A program made the translations under genes and the position numbers. The notes below the pieces were generated by a model, which did no database searches, was not told the DNA's origin, and saw only the letters and a list, made by a program, of their open reading frames with translations. A stretch of DNA of 8,817 nucleotides from AWTP1-13 sp035253505 (GTDB lineage Bacteria > Pseudomonadota > Alphaproteobacteria > Rhizobiales > Hyphomicrobiaceae), in the NCBI GenBank assembly GCA_035253505.1, contig DATFCC010000017.1:1-8817 (forward strand), in the 5' to 3' direction. Below, piece after piece: positions 1 to 6,014 of the stretch (positions are counted from its first letter, which is position 1; each line of letters opens with the position of its first letter).

Positions 1-615
1 CAGTTCGGCGTCAACCGCTCGACCGTCCGCGAGGGCATCCGGCTGCTCGAGCAGTCGGGTCTCGTCGCGCGCGAGCCGAGCCGCCGCCTGTCGGTTGCGA
101 CGCCCCACTATCACCGGCTCGCCACGCGCATGACGCGCGCGCTGATCCTGCAGCAGGTGACGTTCCGCGAGCTGTGGCACACCTCGCGCGCGCTCGAGCC
201 CGCCGCCGTCGACCAGGCCATGGACAACGCGACCGAGGAGGACCTGGCGGCGCTCGCCGCCAACGTGGCGGCCACGCGCGAGGCGCGCCGCGATGCTGCC
301 GCCGTGGCTGAGCTCGACGCGCAGTTCCACAAGCTGATCACCTCGGCCGCGCACAACCGCGTCCTGATGCTCGCCAAGGAACCCTCCAGCATGCTGGTGC
401 GGCCGACGACGGCGATGATCATCGTCAGCAATCCGGCCGGCATCCCGCGCCTGATCGAGGCCCACGAGCACATCCTCGACGCCCTGCAGCGGCGCGATCG
501 CGAGAAGGGCCGGCTGTGGGTGGACCGCCACCTGCGCGACTGGAAGGCCGGCTTCGAGCGCTCGGGCCGCGATCTCGACACGCCCGTCGAGTTGTTCGAG
601 CGCCATCGCGAGTAA
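1..615 (+). CDS. GntR-family transcriptional regulator, FadR/FCD type (5' end missing)
   Basis: This is the last 204 residues of a DNA-binding regulator; the reading frame is open from base 1, so the true start lies upstream of the window. Residues 1-34 are the end of a winged helix-turn-helix: the recognition helix (RSTVREGIRLLEQSGLV) and the following wing are typical of the GntR family. The rest is a helical FCD ligand-binding domain. The metal or ligand-binding residues expected in that domain are visible as D106 and H110 (in DAQFH), H157 (in HEHILDAL) and H177 (in DRHLRDW). FCD regulators usually bind small organic acids or acyl-CoAs and repress a neighbouring catabolic gene. The effector cannot be deduced here, and the likely target lies to the left. 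The gene ends with TAA and converges on the DUF1003 gene 24 bp away. Family assignment is firm; the function is not specified. Confidence 0.93.
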   Translation, partial: QFGVNRSTVREGIRLLEQSGLVAREPSRRLSVATPHYHRLATRMTRALILQQVTFRELWHTSRALEPAAVDQAMDNATEEDLAALAANVAATREARRDAAAVAELDAQFHKLITSAAHNRVLMLAKEPSSMLVRPTTAMIIVSNPAGIPRLIEAHEHILDALQRRDREKGRLWVDRHLRDWKAGFERSGRDLDTPVELFERHRE

Positions 616-618
616 GGT

Positions 619-637
619 CGCCCGCCGCCGCCGGGCG
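619..637. terminator. Possible bidirectional hairpin between convergent genes
   Basis: A perfect inverted repeat, CGCCCG (619-624) and CGGGCG (632-637) with a 7-nt loop, fills the 24-bp gap between the stop codons of the GntR regulator and the DUF1003 gene. There is no T tract on either side, and short GC inverted repeats are common by chance in this DNA. A role as a shared terminator is suggested only by its position. Confidence 0.22.
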
Positions 638-639
638 GA

Positions 640-1176
640 TCACGCCGCGGTCGCAGACCTCGGCCGTACCAGCTCTTCGGCTGCCGGCGGAGCCAGCTCC
701 GCCAGCAGGACCGCCAGCCGATCCACCTTGTCGTGCAGCTCGGCAATGGCCGACTCCGCCTTCACGTTCACCTCGTAGTCGAGGGAGGCGGCAAGGCGGT
801 CCTTCGCTGCCTGCCGGTTCTGGCTCATCATGATGACCGGCGCCTGCAGTGCGGCCAGCATCGACAGCAGCAGGTTGAGGAAGATGAACGGGTAAGGATC
901 GAAGGCCCATTGCACCAAAACGACGGCATTCAGGACCGCCCAGGCGGCAAGAAAGGCGCAGAAGCCCAGGATGAAGCTCCACGAGCCCGCCACCACGGCC
1001 ACCTTGTCGGCCAGCCGCTCGCCGAAGCTCAGATTCTGCTCGAACACCTTGTTGAGGTCGCGCGCGGTGTGCACGCGCTTGGCGACGCGCGCGATGAGGC
1101 GCCGGTCGCGCTCGCAGAGCGGGCCCAGGCCGGCGTGCAGGAGTTGCTGGGCGAGAAAACGGATTTCGGGGTTCAT
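640..1176 (-). CDS. DUF1003 family membrane protein
   Basis: A 178-residue protein matching the DUF1003 family over its core. Recognisable conserved stretches are FGERLADKVA (51-60), the first membrane helix from GSWSFI onward (about 64-88), the FDPYPFIFLNLLLS block (92-105) leading the second membrane helix (about 96-117), QAPVIMMSQNRQ (111-122), KDR (125-127) and DYEVNVKAE (133-141). A C-terminal amphipathic helix (about 140-163) could form a coiled coil. The expected topology is two inner-membrane helices with cytoplasmic N and C termini. The biochemical role of the family is not established, so none is given. The ATG at 1176 is preceded by a purine-rich Shine-Dalgarno (GAGGTAGGTG, 1190-1181 on the minus strand), which supports this start. 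The gene is probably transcribed alone, since a terminator-like structure lies between it and the serine hydrolase upstream. Confidence 0.92.
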   Translation of the reverse strand: MNPEIRFLAQQLLHAGLGPLCERDRRLIARVAKRVHTARDLNKVFEQNLSFGERLADKVAVVAGSWSFILGFCAFLAAWAVLNAVVLVQWAFDPYPFIFLNLLLSMLAALQAPVIMMSQNRQAAKDRLAASLDYEVNVKAESAIAELHDKVDRLAVLLAELAPPAAEELVRPRSATAA

Positions 1177-1180
1177 GGCT

Positions 1181-1209
1181 CACCTACCTCGACCGGACCG
1201 GGCCGGTCG
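1181..1209 (-). promoter_or_regulatory. Ribosome-binding site of the DUF1003 gene with abutting hairpin
   Basis: On the minus strand, GAGGTAGGTG (1190-1181) lies 4 bases before the ATG and supports the start. Directly 5' of it is a perfect 7-bp inverted repeat with a 6-nt loop: CGACCGG at 1190-1196 and CCGGTCG at 1203-1209 (plus-strand letters). The stem ends at the first base of the Shine-Dalgarno. It could modulate ribosome access or stabilise the 5' end of the mRNA, or it could be a GC-rich coincidence. Confidence 0.4.
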
Positions 1210-1310
1210 CGGGTGAGCCCGAGCTAGCTCAGGTCCCCCACGGCAACCGGCGTCGGCGCGGTGCTACTTGGGCTGTCGCTAGACATGGGTTGCACTCATC
1301 TCCTGAAGAG

Positions 1311-1343
1311 ATTTGCCATGCTCGTTCATGGCATCCTGCAAAT
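1311..1343. repeat. Overlapping inverted repeats in a lower-GC spacer
   Basis: TGCCATG (1314-1320) and CATGGCA (1327-1333) form a perfect 7-bp stem with a 6-nt loop. An overlapping outer pair, ATTTGC (1311-1316) and GCAAAT (1338-1343), can form instead and would enclose a shorter CATG/CATG inner stem. No T tract follows on either strand, so this is not an obvious intrinsic terminator. On the minus strand it would lie in the 5' untranslated region of the DUF1003 transcript. It could be an operator or an mRNA 5' structure. Confidence 0.35.
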
Positions 1344-1367
1344 GCGCCTTCGCTTGCTCCCTGTCAA
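1339..1367 (-). promoter_or_regulatory. Possible promoter for the DUF1003 gene
   Basis: A perfect -35 hexamer TTGACA lies on the minus strand at 1367-1362. At 17-bp spacing the -10 position is CATTTG (1344-1339), a poor match to TATAAT, so the call is weak. The position, after the terminator-like hairpin of the serine hydrolase and about 160-190 bp before the DUF1003 start, is right for a separate promoter. Confidence 0.2.
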
Positions 1368-1403
1368 CTCCGGCACGCACGTGAAAGATGCAGGGCCGGC
1401 GGG

Positions 1404-1433
1404 AAAAATTGCCGCGCGTCGCGCCGCCGACGC
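1404..1433 (-). terminator. Candidate intrinsic terminator of the serine hydrolase gene
   Basis: Reading the minus strand directly after the hydrolase stop codon, GCGTCG (1433-1428) pairs perfectly with CGACGC (1421-1416) around a 6-nt loop. After 7 more bases comes a run of five T (1408-1404). The stem is short and GC-only apart from one A-T pair, and the T run is not immediately adjacent. It is therefore a moderate candidate, supported by its position right after the stop codon. Confidence 0.4.
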
Positions 1434-2615
1434 TCAGCGCTTCGCGGCTGCCGTCTGGTACACGGCCCGCTCGAAGGCATCATAGAGCGCCAGCGCCTTG
1501 CGGTCGGCGAACGGGAGGAACTGCATGAGGATCACGCCGGTAATGCCCTGGGCGTGGTCGATCCAGAAGTAAGTGTTATTGATGCCACCCCAGCTCAGGC
1601 TCCCGGCGGACCGCTTGCCGGGAACGGCATCGGTAGTGATCTGGAAGCCCAGGCCCCACTTGTCCCGCCCGTCGGCGATGAAGGAGAAGTCCTCGCTGCG
1701 CTCGGGCAGCGCCGACTTCAGCGCCGGCAGGCCGATGCCGCCGATGTGGTTCTCGGCCATGACCTCGACCGACCTTGCCGACAGGACACGCGCACCCTCG
1801 AGCACGCCGAAGTTGAGCAGCATGCGCGTGAAGCGGATGTAGTCGCCGGCCGTCGAGGACAACCCGCCGCCACCCATCGGCGTGAAATTCGCAACGGGCG
1901 CCTGCACGGCCTCTCGGGCCAATGAGCCGTCCGCGAGGCGGCGGTTGACGGTGACCAGCCTCGGCAGCTTCTCGTCCGGCACGTGATAGGCCGTATCGGC
2001 CATGCCGAGAGGCGCGAAGATGTGCGCGCGAAAGTAGTCCTCCAGCGGCTGCCCCGAGACGGTTTCAACGACACGGCCCAGCCAGTCGGTGCTTGTGCTG
2101 TAGAGCCACTGCTCGCCGGGCTCGAACATGAGCGGGCCGGCGGGATATGCCTCGCCTGCACGCGGCTTGAAATCGCGGATGGTGGGACTGGTGAAGGGAT
2201 AACCGAAGCCGGACGTGTGCGTGAAGAGGTGCCGCATCGTCATGGTCTTGGTGACCGGCCGCAGCTCGTAGGCGCCGGTGGCGGCATCGAACGACTGGAA
2301 GAGCTTCAGCTTGGCAAGCTGCGGCAGGAATTTTTCCGCCGCATCGTCGAGCCCGAGACGGCCCTGCTCGACGAGCTGCATGGCCGCCACCGAGGTGATC
2401 GCCTTGGTCATCGAGGCGATGCGGAAGAGCGAGTCGATCTCCAGGGGCCGCCCGTCCTCGAGGTCGGCGACACCGAATGCACCGCGATAGATCACGCCCA
2501 TGCGGTCGGCCGCCATGGCCACCACACCCGCCGCATCATTGCGGTCGATCCCTTCACGCAGCGCCTGGTTGATGGCCTGGGTCTGCGGAGCGGTAGCCGA
2601 GAACGCCAAAGTCAC
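1434..2615 (-). CDS. Serine hydrolase, beta-lactamase/EstB-like fold
   Basis: A 393-residue enzyme of the class C beta-lactamase-related family (Pfam Beta-lactamase), which includes esterases such as EstB and D-aminopeptidases. The catalytic S-x-x-K is SMTK, S68 and K71. The second motif is YSTSTDWLG with Y172, the usual Y-S-x-x-x-D-x-L-G form of EstB-like enzymes. The GGGGLSSTAGDYIRF segment near 248 is typical, and WGG (342-344) takes the place of the KTG box of true beta-lactamases. Esterase or amidase activity is more likely than antibiotic resistance. No clear signal peptide is visible, so it is probably cytoplasmic. I chose GTG at 2615 because GGAGGG lies just before it and homology begins soon after. 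An ATG at 2693 would add 26 residues rich in rare AGA, AGG and GGA codons, with no well-spaced Shine-Dalgarno; TTG at 2609 is another option. The gene lies downstream of the cytochrome b561 on the same strand. The natural substrate is unknown. Confidence 0.92.
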   Translation of the reverse strand: MTLAFSATAPQTQAINQALREGIDRNDAAGVVAMAADRMGVIYRGAFGVADLEDGRPLEIDSLFRIASMTKAITSVAAMQLVEQGRLGLDDAAEKFLPQLAKLKLFQSFDAATGAYELRPVTKTMTMRHLFTHTSGFGYPFTSPTIRDFKPRAGEAYPAGPLMFEPGEQWLYSTSTDWLGRVVETVSGQPLEDYFRAHIFAPLGMADTAYHVPDEKLPRLVTVNRRLADGSLAREAVQAPVANFTPMGGGGLSSTAGDYIRFTRMLLNFGVLEGARVLSARSVEVMAENHIGGIGLPALKSALPERSEDFSFIADGRDKWGLGFQITTDAVPGKRSAGSLSWGGINNTYFWIDHAQGITGVILMQFLPFADRKALALYDAFERAVYQTAAAKR

Positions 2616-2618
2616 TGA

Positions 2619-2669
2619 CCCTCCAACCGGCCTCGAGGCCGTGCTGCTGTGTGTTCTCGCCCCGGTTGG
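2619..2669 (-). promoter_or_regulatory. Structured leader and ribosome-binding site of the serine hydrolase
   Basis: On the minus strand the Shine-Dalgarno is GGAGGG (2624-2619), 3 nt before the GTG start. Immediately upstream is a perfect 14-bp palindrome, CGGCCTCGAGGCCG (2628-2641), which as RNA folds into a 5-bp hairpin with a UCGA loop. A second perfect 8-bp inverted repeat, CCAACCGG (2623-2630) and CCGGTTGG (2662-2669), overlaps both this palindrome and the first two bases of the Shine-Dalgarno. The two hairpins cannot form together. The palindrome might be a DNA operator, or the pair a translational switch; both are inferences from the symmetry. Confidence 0.4.
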
Positions 2670-2685
2670 GCACTCGTCCTTGCTG

Positions 2686-2862
2686 CTACGCATTCCTGAC
2701 CGACTTCCATTGTCCCAGCTTCACGGCGATGAGCTCGGCGCGCTTTCGATCGTTGCGGCCGTCCAGAACCTCGATGTCGCCAGGATCGGCGTGCCAATAG
2801 ACGCTCGATCGGAGCTTACGAGAGCCGGCCGGCGCGCACCAGCATGCGGCGCAGCACGCCAT
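2686..2862 (-). other. Orphan coding-like stretch between cytochrome b561 and the serine hydrolase
   Basis: After the cytochrome stop codon the minus strand keeps an open frame ending at TAG (2688-2686). About 40 residues outside the cytochrome look like real protein (VYWHADPGDIEVLDGRNDRK and onward), with mostly GC-ending codons. The only usable start codons lie inside the cytochrome gene. The nearest, ATG at 2862, gives 58 residues, the first 15 of them out of frame over the cytochrome 3' end, without a well-placed Shine-Dalgarno. It may be a small overlapping gene, the 3' remnant of a lost gene, or chance. No family is recognised. Confidence 0.25.
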
Positions 2863-3397
2863 CCTTGCGGATGACGTAGTGGTAGAACGCGGCCCCCACG
2901 TGCATGCCCAGAAGCACGATGAGGGTGTAGGCGGCCCACGTGTGCCAGAGGAACGCCTGCGTTGCTTTCTCCTGGTCCTGGGCGGCGATGGCCGGCAGCT
3001 TGATGCCGAACGGCTCGAACGGCCCGTAGTGGGAGATCGCGCGCCAGCCAATGATCGGCGTGACGATCAGCATGAGATAGATGAGCCAGTGCGTCAGGTG
3101 GCTGAGCCCCTTCTGCCATGCAGCCAGCGTCGGCTCGCTCGCCGGGGCGCCATGGGCGAAGCGATAGATCAGGCGTGCCACGACCAGCAGCAGGATGACG
3201 AGCCCCATGATCTTGTGGGCGTCGTAGAGCTGGCCGGTGGGAAAGGCGAAGTTGGTGGCCGCCCCGTACCGGACCATGAACAGGCCGAGGGGAATCTGCA
3301 CGGCGATGAGGGCGAACGTCCACCAGTGGAAGCGCCGTGCGGCGGTGCTGTAGGTGGGAGCCTCGGTGGCGGCCCCGGCAACGGTCGTATCCTCCAT
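2816..3397 (-). CDS. Cytochrome b561 (CybB-type diheme membrane protein)
   Basis: A 193-residue inner-membrane protein of the prokaryotic cytochrome b561 family, which passes electrons between quinol and acceptors; related proteins oxidise superoxide. Four membrane helices are visible, at about 27-42, 61-80, 101-118 and 150-172. Candidate heme ligands are H24 (in RRFHWW) with H166 (in GMHVGAAFYHY), and H61 (in DAHKIMG) with H152 (in LWHTWAAY). The 14-residue spacing between H152 and H166 fits the pattern of the family. The GW and P-F-G-I-K-L-P segment between helices 3 and 4 is also typical. The ATG at 3397 is set by a strong GGAGGGG (3410-3404) 6 nt upstream; longer in-frame extensions to 3691 have no such site and lack family sequence. 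It is divergent from the YfhO-like gene and upstream of the serine hydrolase on the same strand. Confidence 0.93.
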   Translation of the reverse strand: MEDTTVAGAATEAPTYSTAARRFHWWTFALIAVQIPLGLFMVRYGAATNFAFPTGQLYDAHKIMGLVILLLVVARLIYRFAHGAPASEPTLAAWQKGLSHLTHWLIYLMLIVTPIIGWRAISHYGPFEPFGIKLPAIAAQDQEKATQAFLWHTWAAYTLIVLLGMHVGAAFYHYVIRKDGVLRRMLVRAGRLS

Positions 3398-3612
3398 GAC
3401 GTTCCCCTCCGGCTGGGTCCACCGCACTGCCTTCGCATAGCATTTCCGCGGGCGCAGCGGCACTGTCGGCATGCAACGCCGGGCAAAAAACAGACCGGCC
3501 TGCCGTTCGCCCCACTCGCGCGCTATAGAGATGGGGCGCGAGGTTGGCGCGCCGGGCGAGGGTCCAATTGATGCCCCGGCCCCAGCCGCGCTGAACCTGA
3601 GGCGGCACCCGC
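3398..3612. promoter_or_regulatory. Divergent intergenic spacer, promoters not resolved
   Basis: This 215-bp spacer must drive the cytochrome b561 leftward and probably the YfhO-like cluster rightward. The clearest signals are the cytochrome Shine-Dalgarno at its left edge and a rightward TATAGA (3524-3529), which has no convincing -35 partner. A run of six A (3485-3490) beside a near-palindrome (3491-3502) is also present. No confident promoter or operator can be called. Confidence 0.3.
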
Positions 3613-5970
3613 TTGCGACATCCAGCAGACCCTCTTCGGCGGCCGGACTCCGCCCGCCTGCTGGCGGCGGCCGCGACCAGCCCGTTCGCATTCTCGCTCG
3701 CCATGTTCGCGCTTGCAGCCATCGTCATCGGCTGGCCGTGGCTGTCGGGACGGGTGACCATCCCGTGGGACGCCAAGGCCCATTTCCAGCCGCAGATCCA
3801 GTTCCTCGCGCAAAGCCTGGCGCGCGGGGAGTCGCCTGCCTGGGCGCCGTTCGTCTTCAGCGGCCATCCGCAGATCGCCGACCCGCAGTCGATGATCTTC
3901 TCGCCGCCGTTCCTGCTGCTGGCGCTGCTCGACGGAGCGCCCAGCCTGTGGGCGGTCGACGCCACCGTGCTGGCATTCGTGTTTCTCGGCGGCGCCGCGA
4001 TGATGGCGTGGTTTCGTGACCGGGGCTGGCATTGGCTCGGAGGCCTGATCGCGGCGCTCGCCTTCAGCTACGGCGCGTCGATGGCCTGGCGCATCCAGCA
4101 CACGGGCCAGATCCTGAGCCTCGCCTACCTGCCCGTGGCCATGCTGTGTCTCGACCGCGCGCTGGCGCGCAAGTCGCTCGCCTATGGCGCAGCCGCCGGC
4201 TGCATCGCCGCCTTCATCGTGCTGGGTCGCGACCAGGTGGCGCTGCTCGGCATCTACCTGCTGGGCGCGATGGCCGCGTGGCGTATTCTCTCCACGCCCG
4301 AGCCGCGCACCACGCTGCGCGCCAGCGTGCTGCCCCTCGCGATGGGCGCCTTCTGCGCCATGCTGCTTGTCACCGTGCCGGTGATCCTGACGGCGCTGCT
4401 GGCGCAGGAGTCGAACCGCCCTGCCATCGACTACGTCGGCGCCGCGCGCGGCTCGCTGCATCCAGCCCTGCTGCTGACACTCGTCATGCCCGACGTCTTC
4501 GGCGCCTCCGGCCGCATGGAGGACTACTGGGGTCCGCCGAGCTTCGCCTGGCCGGACACCGGGCTCTTCGTCGCCCAGAACATGGGCGTGCTCTACTTCG
4601 GCGCCATTCCTCTCGTGCTGCTGGCGTTGGCTGCCATGCGTGGCCAGTTGTGGGCGCGCGAGATCCGCTTCTTCACCTGCGCCGCGGCCATCGCCCTGCT
4701 CTACGCCCTCGGCTGGTACACGCCCGTCTTCCGCGCCCTCTATGCACTGCTGCCCGGCGTCGATCTCTACCGCCGCCCGGCCGACGCGACATTCCTGATC
4801 GGCGCGCTCGGCGCCGTCCTGGCGGGCTACGGCGCGCATCGGCTGCTCACGCAGCCGGCGGACAACGCCCGCCGCACGGCTGCCGTCGCCGCCGCCGTTC
4901 TGGCGATGGCGTTCCTCATGGCGCTTTGCCTCGCGCTGTGGCTCGGCCGCGTGCCGCGGCTCTCGGTGCCCGCCCTCGCCGCATTGAGCTCGTTTGCCGC
5001 CGCTGCCGCCGCCATCATCTGGGTGGCGCCGCGCTTCGCCGCCAATCCGCTGCTCGCCGCCGTGGTCCTGGCGGGCGTCACGACCGTCGATCTCGCCTAC
5101 AACAACGGCCCGTCGTCCGCCACGGCGCAGCCGCCGGCCCTGTACGACGTGCTCGAGCCCGGCACCCGCAACGCCACCATCGCCATCCTGAAGTCGTCGG
5201 TGGTGGCCAACGAGACGCGCCGCGACCGCATCGAGCTCGCCGGGCTCGGCTTCCACTGGCCCAATGCCAGCCTTACCCATTCGCTGGAGAACACGCTGGG
5301 CTACAACCCGGTGCGGCTCGCGCTCTACAGCGCCGCGGTCGGCGCCGAGGACCATGTGGGCCTGCCCGACCAGCGCAAGTTCTCGCCCCTGTTTCCCTCC
5401 TACCGCTCGACGCTGGCCAACCTGCTGGGCCTGCGCTTCATCGCTTCGGGTGCGCCCATCGAGACGATCGACAAGCGCCTGAAGCCCGGCGACCTCCCCC
5501 TCCTCGCCCGCACCGGCGACGGCTACATCTACGAAAATCCGGACACCTACCCACGCGTGCTGTTCGCAACCTCCGCCCGCGGTGCCGATTTCGCTCGCAT
5601 GCTCGCCGACGGCGTGTGGCCCGATGCCGACCTGCGGAGCACGGTGCTACTCGAGGGCTCCGCGGTGCCGGCCGTCGACGGCCCCAGGCGCCCCGGCTCG
5701 GTGCGGATCGCGCGCTACCACAACACCGAGGTCGTCCTCGACGTCGACAGTCCCGATGGCGGCTGGGCCGTTCTCAACGACCTGTGGCACCCCTGGTGGT
5801 TCGCCGAGGTCGACGGCCGCGCGGCGCCGCTGCTGCGCGCCAACGTCCTGTTCCGCGCTGTCGCCGTGCCCTCCGGGCGGCACACCGTGCACTTGCGCTT
5901 CCGCCCCATCGCCGGCGTCCTCGGACTCGCCGGCGGGGCGCAGTTTGCGCCCGCTCCACGCGGCCGCTAA
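3613..5970 (+). CDS. YfhO-like polytopic membrane protein, putative GT-C type glycosyltransferase
   Basis: A 785-residue membrane protein resembling the YfhO family, whose Gram-positive members are linked to lipoteichoic-acid glycosylation. About 12 hydrophobic helices lie between residues 25 and 495, with a large soluble C-terminal domain. Family-like features are the first extracytoplasmic loop with D53 (in PWDAKAHF), the G-H-P and A-D-P-Q blocks (84-92), YRRPADATFL (386-395), GYNPVRL (563-569), LLGLRFI (604-610) and YENPDTYPRVLF (640-651). The C-terminal stretch near 719-765, ending SGRHTVHLRFRP, closely follows the YfhO beta-domain pattern. The last membrane helix usual in the family appears to be missing: the protein ends about 20 residues after that block. 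An in-frame TGA at 3598-3600 rules out a longer N terminus. The first start is TTG at 3613, with GAGG about 10 nt upstream; ATG at 3703 is the alternative but would cut into the first helix. The gene is followed after 44 bp by the alpha/beta hydrolase. The sugar donor and acceptor are unknown. Confidence 0.85.
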   Translation: MRHPADPLRRPDSARLLAAAATSPFAFSLAMFALAAIVIGWPWLSGRVTIPWDAKAHFQPQIQFLAQSLARGESPAWAPFVFSGHPQIADPQSMIFSPPFLLLALLDGAPSLWAVDATVLAFVFLGGAAMMAWFRDRGWHWLGGLIAALAFSYGASMAWRIQHTGQILSLAYLPVAMLCLDRALARKSLAYGAAAGCIAAFIVLGRDQVALLGIYLLGAMAAWRILSTPEPRTTLRASVLPLAMGAFCAMLLVTVPVILTALLAQESNRPAIDYVGAARGSLHPALLLTLVMPDVFGASGRMEDYWGPPSFAWPDTGLFVAQNMGVLYFGAIPLVLLALAAMRGQLWAREIRFFTCAAAIALLYALGWYTPVFRALYALLPGVDLYRRPADATFLIGALGAVLAGYGAHRLLTQPADNARRTAAVAAAVLAMAFLMALCLALWLGRVPRLSVPALAALSSFAAAAAAIIWVAPRFAANPLLAAVVLAGVTTVDLAYNNGPSSATAQPPALYDVLEPGTRNATIAILKSSVVANETRRDRIELAGLGFHWPNASLTHSLENTLGYNPVRLALYSAAVGAEDHVGLPDQRKFSPLFPSYRSTLANLLGLRFIASGAPIETIDKRLKPGDLPLLARTGDGYIYENPDTYPRVLFATSARGADFARMLADGVWPDADLRSTVLLEGSAVPAVDGPRRPGSVRIARYHNTEVVLDVDSPDGGWAVLNDLWHPWWFAEVDGRAAPLLRANVLFRAVAVPSGRHTVHLRFRPIAGVLGLAGGAQFAPAPRGR

Positions 5971-6014
5971 CGTTGCCGGCAGCGCCATTCCAGCGGCGCG
6001 CAGGGAGACGCCAC

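Larger units (their letters stand above)
1279..1380 (-). other. Short coding-like ORF in the spacer upstream of the DUF1003 gene
   Basis: On the minus strand an open frame ends at TAG (1281-1279). Possible starts are GTG at 1380 (33 residues) and ATG at 1329 (16 residues, preceded by CAGGA at 4 nt). The frame is open further upstream, past the end of the serine hydrolase gene. The residues (for example REQAKAHLQDAMNEHGKSL) form a plausible charged amphipathic helix. However, third positions are less GC-rich than in neighbouring genes, no family is recognised, and the GTG has no Shine-Dalgarno. It may be a small protein, the tail of a decayed gene, or chance. Confidence 0.18.

Noticed and set aside
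1221..1230. GAGCTAGCTC 10-bp palindrome upstream of the DUF1003 gene
   Set aside because: Short, isolated, not extended on either side and not aligned with any promoter element; not distinguishable from chance.
1434..2615. True beta-lactamase (antibiotic resistance gene)
   Set aside because: The KTG box is replaced by WGG, the second motif is of the EstB type, and no export signal is visible, so an esterase-like role fits better.
3485..3502. A minus-strand near-palindrome followed by six T, resembling a terminator
   Set aside because: The stem has only a few pairs including wobble pairs, and it would terminate a transcript for which no gene exists, in a divergent promoter region.
2721..3965. 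A 414-codon minus-strand frame overlapping cytochrome b561 and the divergent spacer
   Set aside because: It is out of frame with the cytochrome, which is clearly identified, and its sequence is a typical shadow frame.
3523..5355. A 610-codon open frame on the minus strand, antisense to the YfhO-like gene
   Set aside because: Its translation is low-complexity (R, A, G, E, H, Q rich) with no recognisable domain. Long antisense frames are expected opposite GC-rich genes with G/C third positions.
5982..5999. Inverted repeat GCGCC/GGCGC in the gap after the YfhO-like gene
   Set aside because: A 5-bp GC stem without a T tract is expected by chance here, and the tight spacing suggests continued transcription into the hydrolase gene.
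4032..6014. N-terminal extension of the alpha/beta hydrolase frame deep into the YfhO-like gene (987 codons in all)
   Set aside because: The upstream part is arginine-rich and shows no domain. The strong Shine-Dalgarno and the start of family homology place the real start at 6015.
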